Part shown: one piece after another, positions 21,811-31,018 of the stretch
Numbering within the stretch: position 1 is the stretch's first letter
Layout of the letters: each line of letters starts with the position of its first letter
Source: Chara braunii
Taxonomy: Eukaryota > Streptophyta > Charophyceae > Charales > Characeae
DNA: 44,387 nt
Direction: 5' to 3'
Assembly (NCBI GenBank): GCA_003427395.1
Contig: BFEA01000720.1
Location: forward strand, 211,838 to 256,224
The notes under the pieces: model-generated
What the model was told of the DNA's origin: nothing
Database searches by the model: none
The model's input: the letters and a program-made list of their open reading frames with translations, nothing else
Made by a program: the position numbers and the translations under genes

Positions 21811-24207
21811 TGTAATGCCCGGCTGGAGAGGGTGCGCACAGTCAGGTCCACACATTGAACTGCAGAAACCATAGCATTGTAGTGCAGAGACGATGATGCC
21901 TGCAGCCGAGCATAACAGCATCTGGCACCATGCACAGGGGAAGGTCACAAAATATTAACAGGTTGCCCCAGATACTCAATGTAAAATAGTGAACGGAATC
22001 AGCGGACAGTTAGCCGAGGCAAGGAAACACCATCATTACAAGGGAGATCGCCAACATCAACCGTAGCGTGAACCACAGTGTGTCGTTGTCCCACAGTTCC
22101 CAGCAATCAGAGGCACGGGCAACGGCCGCGTAGGTCCATGAACAATGCAGGCAGAGGATAAAAGCACTCACCAGGTCGAGCATGGTGCAGTTTATAGATA
22201 TCTATACATAGTCATAGAGAACTCCCCGGTGAACCACAGACAGAAAAAGAGAGAAGGACGAAAAATGTGGGGCTGTGACAGAGTGTTTCGTTGGAGTTTC
22301 ACCTACTCGTGAAACTGAACCCTCTACAGTCTGCAGAGTGTGACAGCCCCTGTGCAAAATATGGGATCTGCCTCAGTGTGCTGAAATATACAGAAGGCAT
22401 AACACGGAGAGGGGGAGAACAAAGAGAAGGGCGCCTTGACAGACTGTTGTAGGTCTTTCACCCATTCATCAGGAAGCTGAACCCTCGACAGTCTCCAGAG
22501 TCCTACGTGATATGAGACTGTAAGTGATTATTCACCTTAACCTCACTTGCAGATGGGCACCAACCACTGGCCCACAATTGAGATCCTGAGCTGGGCACCA
22601 ACTACTGCCCTCTTATGACGAAAATCAAACCAGACTACCGCACACCCAGACCAGACGGACAACTCCACAGACTGTAGGTCACACACCACCCTCTAGAGAA
22701 AGAACCCCCCACGAAACAGGGAAAGATCTAGCACATCCAGAAGATAGGCACATCGCTGGCACTCAAGCCACAGCACGGACGGGCCCGACCACTTCCACTC
22801 CGAACTCCACTGGAGAGCAGTTGCAAAGAGCTAGCAAAGTCATGTGTTTACATTCTCATAGAGAATTCTCCAGTGAACCAAAGGCAGAAAGGGAAAGAAG
22901 GGCAAAATAGGAAGAGGAAATATACAAAGTGAAAGCGGAAAAAAATGGAGTCTGCATCTTTACGTTTCTCCTTTCTTGCCTTTTGTTTCCCTTGTTCTCT
23001 TTTGCAGTGTTCAGGTTTCCGAATTTTGTGTGGTTGAGCGAGAAACGTCCCACAGGATCGTCTGCTCACCAAAAGCATACTTGTGCCATAGAGGGTAAGG
23101 ACGGCAAGACGGCAACATTGTCGAGGATTGGGATAACCTTGGTGACAGAGAGGACAGGAACCACCATATGGATGGAGTGGGTGACGATGACAGGGCAGAC
23201 CGTAAACTGAGCTCGCTCCCAGTGCACCAGTCACGGCAGGTGCTGGACGAACCATCTATCCCCTGACGGCAGGCCAGACTAGTAGCATGTCAATGGCAGG
23301 GAACATGCTATCAGCACAGTCATGATCGCTGTATGTAGACTGAAAGTTGTCCCAAAGACAGCTATTCAGGAGCTGGAGTGAGATTAAACAATCAAAATGA
23401 GGCATGGCATACACGCCGGGAGAAGGCCATAATTTACAACAGCACTCACAGTGGATGGTTCGAGGAGGAGTTCATGCAGTGATGCAACGCGGGGCAATAC
23501 TCTCACACATGGCTGCAGAGGTCAGTCCACCATAGTGTTCCTCTCACATGGCATTCATAGCTAAGAATCTCTCCACCATTGTGGCCTTGGCACAGGCGAT
23601 CGCATTAGCAGCTAAGAATCACTATGCCTGTGTCCTTACAGAAGGGAGGAGGAGGACGTCAAGGGGATTCGAGGCAGCGCAAGACGGCAAGCGTGCAAAA
23701 GGCAAGTGGTCCACAATACAAAACAGTGAGTGTGCAGGGGGCACGCCTATGCGACGATTCAGATCCAGATCCAGACCATGGAGGTGTCCTTATCGCAGTA
23801 CTGTAGATTGAATCATCAATCATCCATTCCTGGCTGCAAAGCAGGCAGCGAGATATCAACAAGGTGTCATGACAAGAGAGGGGGGTTGCATCATTAAATA
23901 ATACAGAAAAGGAAAAGAAAATAGCACGAAAAAAAAAGGTGAAGCAAAATTGACAAGTGAATTTCCCTTCTTTCTGTATCTCTCTCGCGAAGGCACTCTT
24001 GGTTTGTCGCTCCTGTGACAGTATATGATTACATATCTATCAACGAAAAGAGCGCACTTTGCGGAACAAACCGATTCGGAAGAGCGGGGAGTAGACACTA
24101 AAGAAAAAAGTGTCGTCATAGACTCTCGTGCTACACTCTCACCAGTCCTTGTCACACACCTAACACCAGGATCGCATCCCCAGATGTCAGTAGCAGGCAG
24201 CCCCTCC

Positions 24208-24208
<1 letters not shown>
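21811..24208. repeat. Non-coding region with several diverged direct repeats
   Basis: TCATAGAGAA followed by a GTGAACCA and an AGA-rich stretch occurs at 22212 and 22856. A second pair at about 22264-22345 and 22434-22505 shares TTTCACC..TTC or CTC, GAA.CTGAACCCTC and ACAGTCT.CAGAG. A segment near 24020-24080 resembles the left end of the repeat at 3880. Frames are at most about 150 codons and are low-complexity or unsupported. Confidence 0.45.
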
Positions 24209-24263
<55 letters not shown>

Positions 24264-24279
24264 AACAAAAAAAAAAAAC
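24209..24279 (+). repeat. Homopolymer block: C45 then A12-C-A12
   Basis: Forty-five consecutive cytosines (24209-24253) are followed by two runs of twelve adenines split by one C. Exact lengths in an assembly are unreliable. The C tract could form an i-motif, with a G-quadruplex on the other strand. Confidence 0.8.
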
Positions 24280-24477
24280 AAAGGGGAAAAAGGAGGAAAA
24301 TTCAGGCTCAAATTTGTCTTCCGTCATTTCTTATAAGCTTTACTGCTCCATTGGCATATTTCTATTTTGAACATCGGTCTGGACTCTGAATGGGGAAGAT
24401 CATATCCAGTGCTCTTTCTAATACAGGCTCTGGCCTGCAGTGGCGTGGATCAAGACGTAAAGATCCTCCCTCAGAAG
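24280..24477. other. Non-coding flank of element 2
   Basis: No gene seen. The last four bases, GAAG (24474-24477), are repeated directly after element 2 (33592-33595) and are its probable target-site duplication. Confidence 0.6.
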
Positions 24478-25532
24478 TGAAACGGTTTTCACCTTTCTGC
24501 AGTCACAGATGCGGGCCCTAGAGTTCGATCCCCAGACCTCACTGTGTCCATGTACAGTATTGAGTCGACCCCCCGAGTGTTTGAACCCGTGATCTGTGTT
24601 TTGGTAGTTGTTTGTTGTCTGTCGTAGGTCTGTGTAGTGGTAGGGGTTTGATCTGTAGGTCGTCGATCAGGAGTCACAGCTCTGTAGAGGTCGTGGCTGT
24701 AGATGCTCTGAAAGGTCAAGGTCGTAGCTGCTACAGTCCTGAAAGGTCAAGATCGTAGCTGCTACAGTACCCGAAAGGCCAGGTCCACAGACTTCCGGAA
24801 GGTCCGGAAGTGGCCTTTCGAAGTGTCTCACGTTTAGTCAGAGGCAAGTGGGCAAGTGGTGAGCCCAACTGCATTACNNNNNNNNNNNNNNNNNNNNNNN
24901 NNNNNNNNNNNNNNNNNNNNNNNNNNNNNNNNNNNNNNNNNNNNNNNNNNNNNNNNNACGTCGGCAGTGCGACTGCATCGAGTTGGCAGTGCAAACCCAT
25001 GCAGTCAGCGGTACCGGTCCCAGTCAGTCAGAGTCCAGTCAAGCAAGTACCAGGTGTACACCAAGGGCCTGGGAAAGGGGCAGACCAACGAGTTACAGAA
25101 GTATAAATCAAGAGGCAGCGCCCAGCCATTCATTCATTCGTTGCATAAGCCATGCGGAAGCGCTGCTACAGCATCTTGTGCGAAGGTGGTCTGCTGGTTG
25201 CCCGAAGACGAAGTGGGCTGAAGGGAGATCGTAGCCATAGTCAGTAGTGTAGTGCGGCCATAGCCGCTGTAGGAGGAAGTGAGATTAAGTGTGTGTGTGT
25301 GGTGGTATTCAGGGTGATCCAGAGTGAGCATGTGTGAACAGTGGGCTTGGACACAGTGACGAAGGTTGGGATGTTCAGGCGCCGATGCGCCATAGCCTGT
25401 TGAAGAGAACTTGCATCTGGACTGCGTTCTTGATTTCCATATCTCTAAGCTTTGAGTGGGCGCCCTGCGCCAGTGTGAATCTCCATCTGTTTGCATGTAT
25501 GTGAAGTGGAAGTGAAAGCGAGTCTGATTGCA
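24478..25532 (+). repeat. 5' LTR of element 2 (1055 bp, includes 80 N)
   Basis: Begins TGAAACGG and ends GATTGCA. It has a gap of 80 N at 24878-24957; the 3' LTR has a single N at the same place, so the true missing length may be very small. U3 contains a 35-bp direct repeat (CTGAAAGGTCAAG..CGTAGCTGCTACAG, about 24708-24768) and CAGTCAGTC clusters. The TATAAAT box is at 25102. Confidence 0.92.
25102..25108 (+). promoter_or_regulatory. LTR TATA box, element 2 5' LTR
   Basis: TATAAAT in the conserved AGACCAACGAGTT...TATAAATCAAGAGGCAG block shared with element 1. The match in the 3' LTR is at 33185-33191. Confidence 0.7.
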
Positions 25533-25533
25533 T

Positions 25534-25545
25534 TGGTATCGGAGC
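25534..25545 (+). other. Primer-binding site, tRNA-iMet type, element 2
   Basis: TGGTATCGGAGC, one base after the LTR, identical to the site in element 1. Confidence 0.9.
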
Positions 25546-25710
25546 TGGTTCCCGTTACCCCACGCGCCATAGTCATTGCCAGCGGGGAAGGAGTCGTGCG
25601 CCAGTCAGGCGCCATAGCCGAGGTGCACCATCGGAGAAGAGGAGTCCGCCATAGCTGCGCTGCGAAAGGAGGTGCCGCGTACCTGCACAGAAGACAACGA
25701 CGAAGAAGAG

Positions 25711-25753
<43 letters not shown>

Positions 25754-26045
25754 CGATACAAGATTGTTGTGCGGACCAAGGAGAAAGCGGCCGTAGCCGC
25801 GGAGCTCGGACACAGGGTTATCAAGAGGAAGAAAGGTGAAGCGAGTGAGAAGGAAGGAGGGACGAACGAGAGAGAAGCCATAGCTGAAGGAGGAGGAGGA
25901 GACGACGAAAAAAACAAAAAAAAACAAAAAAAAAGACATAGTCGGGGGTGCAGAGAGAAAGAAAGTGAGGAAGAAGAAAGGTGGGGGAAAGAGAAGCAAG
26001 GGTTGGTGAGGAAGAAAGTGGCGGCAGCCATAGTCAAAGCAAGGG

Positions 26046-26205
26046 TTGACTAAGGTGTTGACCAAAGGGTTGACCAGCATTGACCAAGACTTTAACCCGA
26101 GAGTTGACCAGCAAGCTGTCTGGAGTTGACCAGGGCGTTGACCGGCATTGACCAAACATTGACCAAGGCGTTGACCAGTGCTGTTGACCACGAAGTTGAC
26201 CAAGC
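26046..26205 (+). promoter_or_regulatory. Array of twelve TTGAC(C/T) motifs (W-box cores)
   Basis: Twelve copies of TTGAC, eleven of them TTGACC, lie within about 160 bases at irregular spacing of roughly 9-27 bases, all on the + strand, most followed by A. TTGAC(C/T) is the core bound by plant WRKY factors. The array may be a binding platform or just a degenerate minisatellite that happens to carry the motif; the sequence alone cannot decide. Confidence 0.6.
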
Positions 26206-26351
26206 TGGAGTTGGTATGTTCTCGCCAAGCCTTCAGCCTATTCCCTCGCCCTATGGATGTGCACTCACCCCATGGTACTTGCTGAGTCTGTATGTCTCTT
26301 CTTTCTGCATTGAGTCTCTTCTGTCCAAGTGATATGTGGTCGTAGAGCTTT

Positions 26352-26388
26352 GTTGACCAAACCCACACGGGCTGAGTAGGGCTATAAA
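26352..26388 (+). promoter_or_regulatory. Possible internal promoter: TTGACC plus TATAAA
   Basis: TTGACCA at 26352 is followed by GGGCTATAAAGG, with TATAAA at 26383-26388. It lies about 180 bases downstream of the TTGACC array and 400 bases upstream of the ORF A start. Start-site evidence is absent. Confidence 0.35.
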
Positions 26389-26787
26389 GGTTGTGTCTGA
26401 CGACTCGACTGACCCGAAGGACACGAACCCTCCCAAGGACCGGTACAGACCAGCGGGCTGCTCGGTGTGGCACAGTAGGCCCAAAATCCGAGCTGTGGGC
26501 TGCACAACAAGCTGACTAAGTCTTGAGAGGACTTGCTGATCGCGTCATCCTGTTTGCGACGTTAAATAATTCCTGAGGAGTTACGGGGGATCTCCTTAAA
26601 TGCCTCCTGATCAGCAGTAAGTCCTGTAGTGACAGCCTTAGTTTAGGTCTAGGCTAGAGACCCTAGTTGACAGGATCTTTTTAAGATTTCGTGGTCCTTA
26701 GATTGAGTCAGTCCAAGTTAAGTCAGTAAGCGGTGTGAGTCTAAGTGGTGAGGAGTGGAGCTCATTCTGGGTTGTACACCTTTCACC

Positions 26788-27366
26788 ATAGTTGACACGC
26801 GTAGTGGCAAGAGCACCACCCCTTACACCAAGGCTCAGGAAGACCAGGTTGTCGCCGTCTTTAGAGAGAGAAAGGAGAAGCAGGCCAAGAAGGAGTTGAT
26901 TAAGCAGGCCAAGAAGTTGGCCGTGCAGGAGGAGCAAGCGGCGAAGAAGAAGAAGTTGGAAGAAGAGATGGAGAGGTTACAGAAGGAGGAGAAAGAGAAG
27001 ATGAAAGAAGTAGATGAAGAAGAGATTGAAGAGGTAGAACACGACGAGGAACAAGAAGAGCCCTTGTTCGGGAGAGGTGCAGAGCAAAGGGCTGAGTCCA
27101 GTGGCACAAAGGAGGACTCGAGGATGGAGAAAAAGATTTCTGAGTGGGTAGCGAATTTATCTTTGAGAGAGGAGGAAGAGGTCATGTTGTATGTACCCCC
27201 AGAAGAGAAGGAAGAAGTTATCAGGGAGTGGGAGGCAGAAAAGAATCCCTTAAGACGCCGGACAATCGAGGAGGAGAAGAAGTTAGTGGAAATTGTGTCT
27301 TATGAGGGAGAGGAAAAGAAGGCAGGACGAGGCGAGCCAAATAGGGAAGGAATTGGAGGTGATTAA
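26788..27366 (+). pseudogene. Element 2 ORF A: coiled-coil upstream Gag-region protein, start codon lost
   Basis: The frame runs to TAA 27364-27366. The natural start is probably at 26788, where CACCATAG encodes what should be CACC-ATG-G, followed by VDTRSGKSTTPYTKAQED; ATG has become ATA, and no other ATG lies near. The protein is about 190 residues, with a short N-terminal domain then a K/E-rich coiled coil (ERKEKQAKKELIKQAKK, KKKLEEEMERLQKEEKE). A conserved segment KKISEWVANLSLREEEEV matches element 1. It overlaps the Gag ORF by 65 bases in another frame. N-terminal sequences of this type are common in plant Ty3 Gags, so ORF A may be the front part of Gag. Confidence 0.75.
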
Positions 27367-28733
27367 AGAGCAAAGAGCGCAGATCCAGGCACAAGCCGAT
27401 ATACAGGGGAAATTAGATATTATCTCTGGAAACATTGAGCTCCTGGCTAAGGCCTGGGATGAGCAGTATCAGTTTTCAAGAGCCTAGGATATAACCTTAC
27501 GCTCCATTCGCTTAGGCTTCAGGGATTTCACACGCGAGATGGTGCGGCACGTGGGCGCAGAAATGCAGGCAAGGATAGAAGGCACTGAGAAGTTTTGCAC
27601 AGGTGCCATTGAGGGCACAAAGTTGGCCCTCCCGAAGGAGGAAGAGCCACACGCCCGTAGAGAGCCCATTAAGATAAAGTTTCCTGAGTCCTACGGCGGG
27701 AAGAAAGAAGAAAATTTTGATAATTGGGAGGCCAACGTAAATACATACATTTATTTATAGCATATCGTGCCAGAGGAACAAGTCCTCATTGCCTTCCAGG
27801 CCCTCAAGGATGAGGCCGCCAGCTTCGCTAAATCGCTTGCCCGCGCCGCACAGTGCGAGAACAATATGGTCGCCTATTCCAAGGTCACCCCTCTCTCTGA
27901 GTTATTTTGGCCCCTTAAGGAGCGATTCGAAGATGTCACTCGAGGTGTTAGGGCCTCTGACAAACTGCAGGCTATCCATTCACCCCAGTAGAGGAGTGTC
28001 AAAGCACTCAAAGGCGTAATGGACGAGCTTGTAGCCGTCCCAAACCACGGGGTCACTGAGCCCCAGTTGGTCAATCTCTTCTATCGTGCCATGCCAGAGC
28101 CCCTACGGGTGCACTTCTTTGAGAAGAGTCGACAGCCCACCATGACGTACGATGCGTTGAGTAGAGAGGTGGTGTTGTTCGAAGCACAGTCCATGCCAGT
28201 TTCCACTTTCTGGCACAAGGACCTAAACAAGGGTAAAAAGTGGAAAGGTCGTACCATCTCAGGACAGGTAAAAGGAAAGGATCATTTGATCCTGACGTTA
28301 GATGAAGGTGGTACAGATGAGGTCTCATATAGCCAGATAGAGTGGGGCCTCGATGAGGGGGACAGTGGTGGGGGTCAGGGGAGGACCTACGTTGTTGTCG
28401 CGGCTGGAGGGAGGCCGCAAGGAAGAGGAGGGGGCCAAGGCCAAGGCGCTCAGGGGGTTGGCGATAGAGGAAACCACCAAGAGGGAGGTAGGGGTCAAGG
28501 TACCCCGCCAAATCGCTAACGACCCTAAAGGTCACCTCCACGTCAAGGTGGATGTCATTCAAGCTTGCCGCAAGGCAGGCTATGGGAAGATTTGGGCTTA
28601 GAGCAGTCAGTGTGGCAAAGGCTGATTGATCAGGATTAGTGTATCTATTGTGGTGATCCTGGTCACATCATCAAATTCTGCCTATAGAGAAGCCCAGTAT
28701 GTTGCACAAGCAGCAAAAGGCAATCGTCGGTAG
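27302..28733 (+). pseudogene. gag: Element 2 gag: capsid and CCHC zinc-knuckle protein, multiple stops
   Basis: Opens at ATG 27302 (MRERKRRQDEASQ), aligned without gaps to the ATG of element 1 gag. Capsid-region landmarks are EENFDNWEANVNTYIYL, PEEQVLIAFQALKDEAA, RASDKLQAIHS and HGVTEPQLVNLFYRAMPE. A G/Q/R-rich linker follows (about 28380-28510), then the knuckle CIYCGDPGHIIKFC from 28640. Stops at 27485 (TAG), 27758 (TAG), 27989 (TAG), 28517 (TAA) and 28637 (TAG) align with Gln or Trp codons in element 1. A two-base loss near 28683 shifts to the frame that ends at the shared TAG 28731. Confidence 0.88.
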
Positions 28734-30430
28734 GGGTCGCAACTGCCCTTACCTCTAGGCCATGTGGAGAAGAGCGCGCGCACCACAGAGGAACTCCCAA
28801 ACCACATGAACCTACGGTAGAGGTTGTTGGCCAGTACCTAGACAGTTGTCCAAAGACTACTTGTGTAAGAGTCTCTCTAGGTACTTCCCTCACAGGCGTG
28901 GCTGAAGAGTTGAAGGAGAGGATGCCTGGTTGGCCCAAGATGAAGAAGGATGCCAAAGGACAACTAATTTTAGTAGATGTAGAGATTTTGAGAGGTAGAG
29001 TATGGGCCCTTATAGACAGTGGGGCCACCCGCAGCTATATTAGTAGGAAAGCGCTGCAGAAGTTAAAGCTAAACCTGAAAGTCCAAAAACTAGAAGACCC
29101 TATAGTCAGTATCCTCGCAGACAATCGCACTATGCGAGTCGAGGATTACGTTGAGGGAGTCCAGGCATATTTTCGCCTAGCGAAAGATGGGAAGGTGGAG
29201 AAAGTTCTCCATTCCCCGACTCTCCTCGTAAAAGATAGCCTTCCCTTCGATATAGTCCTAGGAATGGACTGGGGAGAGGCAGCAGGGGCCACACTCCATT
29301 TGAAAGAGCTCAAGTGTAGGCTCCCTAGTCCCACAGGTGAAGTTAAGACTGCTCGCCTATTTCATGTGTCCGGAGTAGACAACACCCTGGCACATTGCTG
29401 CCTCAGTGCTCCCGGGTTCGCGCGATTAGTAAAGGAGCAGTTAGAAGAGCAGGTTTTTGTAGCCTACGTGAGGCCAGTCACTGAGCCTAAGAAGGAGACA
29501 CCCATAGACCCTGCTATTGCCAAGTTGCTGGAAGAATATACAGACCTAGTTAAGCCGCCTACAGTAGTAGTGTCGCGGTCAATCCAGCATCGCATAGAGA
29601 TAGAGCTTGGCAATAGAACTCCTAAGGGAACGATTTACAGAATGCCCCCCAGGGAGTTAGACGAGCTCCTTGAGAAGGGTTGGATTAGGCCCAATTCGTC
29701 CCCATTTGGAGCACCTGTTCTCTTTGTCCCCAAGAAAGAGGGAGAGTTTAGAATGTGTATAGACTATACGGGTCTAAATGTTATCACAGTGAAGAATGCA
29801 GAACCACTGTCACGTATAGACAATTTGCTAGACCGGGTGCAGGACTGCAAGTATTTTTCGAAGGTAGATTTAAAGTCCGGCTATCATCAGATAGAGGTTC
29901 ATCCTGATGACCAATACAAGACAGCATTCCGGACTAGATATGGGCACTACGAATTTATAGTTATGCCCTTTGGACTAACCAATGCGCCAGCGACTTTCCA
30001 GCGCTGCATGAACGACTTGTTTAGGCCGTGGTTAGATAAATTTGTTGTAGTATATCTATATGATATTTTAGTTTTCAGTAAGACCCTCCACGAGCATTAG
30101 GGCCATCTGAGGCAGGTCTTGGAGAAGCTTAGAGAAGCTAACTTCAAGACCAACGCAAAGAAGTGTGAATGGGCCAAGACACAGGTTTTGTACCTGGGCC
30201 ACGTCTTTGACGGAGACGACGTTAGGCCTGAAGATAGTAAGATTGCAGCGATTAGAGACTGGCCAACGCCCCCCACACTGACAGAGTTGCGATCGTTCTT
30301 AGGCCTAGCTAATTACTATAGGAAGTTCGTAAGGAACTTCTCCACCATTGCTGCACCCCTTCGAAGGTTGCTAAAGAAAGAGGCAATCTGGAAGTGGGAC
30401 AAGGATTGTACAGCTGCCCTGAAAAGGTGA
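28688..30430 (+). pseudogene. pol: Element 2 pol, part 1: protease and reverse transcriptase, RT active site mutated
   Basis: Same plan as element 1. The protease has an intact [12 protein letters not shown] near 29008 and [17 protein letters not shown] downstream. RT shows [33 protein letters not shown] and [15 protein letters not shown], but the catalytic YLDD reads YLYD at 30053-30064: codon GAT became TAT, removing the first metal-binding Asp, so RT should be inactive. A 21-base in-frame deletion near 29660 lies between GTTAGA.GAG repeats. TAG at 30098 aligns with CAG in element 1. The frame continues through YLGHVFDGDD and LRSFLGLANYYRKF to TGA at 30428, where element 1 has TTG. Confidence 0.94.
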
Positions 30431-31018
30431 AAGCGGGCCTTGATAGAATATTCAGTCCTTAAGGTAGCTGATTCGTCCCTGCCTTTCGTTGTTACCACTG
30501 ACGCGAGCCAGTATGGCATAGGTGTTGTTTTACAGCAAGACAATAGCAATGGATATAGGCCCGTAGATTTCATTCCCGCCAAGATGCCTTCAGAGAAGAT
30601 GGCAACATCAACCTATGAGAGAGAACTGTACGCTCTCAGGCAAGCACTAGATCATTGGAAGCACTACTTGCTTGGGAGGCACTTCAAAGTTTATTCAGAC
30701 CACGAGACTCTAAGGTGGCTGAAGACTCAGGCCAAGATGACACCTAAGCTTACTAGGTGGACCGCAAAGTTAGACCAGTATGACTTTGAACTGAAGCCAG
30801 TTAAAGGGAAGTATAATGTAGTAGCGGATGCTCTGAGTAGAAGAGCTAATTACTTGGGGGCAATAGTTCACTATTTGGATATACGGAGAGACCTGCAGCA
30901 GAAAGTTAGAGAGGCATATGCGGAAGACCCTATCTATAGTGATCTCCTCAAAAGAGTTAGGGAGCCCCCAGAGTCTGAGTCGAACTACCGCACTACTGAT
31001 GGCTTAAGACTAATGTAG
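30431..31018 (+). pseudogene. pol: Element 2 pol, part 2: RNase H
   Basis: Same frame as part 1 after the TGA. It shows VVTTDASQYGIGVVLQQD, YERELYALRQALDHWKHY and VYSDHETLRWLKTQAKMT, the last intact where element 1 lost 8 bases, then KYNVVADALSRRANYLGA. It ends at TAG 31016 after a deletion of about 10 bases near 31005 relative to element 1. Confidence 0.92.

Larger units (their letters stand above)
25546..26787 (+). other. Leader of element 2
   Basis: About 1.24 kb between primer site and ORF A. In order: several GCCATAG motifs, a (GA)n run at about 25715-25750, an A/G-rich stretch, the TTGACC array (26046-26205), a TTGACC and a TATAAA at 26352 and 26383, then unremarkable sequence. The complementary strand has an open frame of 342 codons across this leader, but it is low-complexity and only partly matched in element 1. 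Confidence 0.75.

Noticed and set aside
26260-26290. Shared GTACTTGCTGAG with 2036-2047 as a repeat family
   Set aside because: Twelve bases only; similarity does not extend.
25445-26473. 342-codon antisense ORF across the leader of element 2
   Set aside because: It is low-complexity (S/L from the GA run, F/S runs), crosses the LTR end and primer site, and the matching region of element 1 keeps the similarity in different frames along its length.
13839-30100. UAG reassigned to glutamine, because many in-frame TAGs align with CAG
   Set aside because: Two TAGs align with tryptophan codons, both gag ORFs end at a conserved TAG (14826 and 28731) followed by pol in another frame, and the copies also carry TGA, TAA and many frameshifts. 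Transition decay is simpler.
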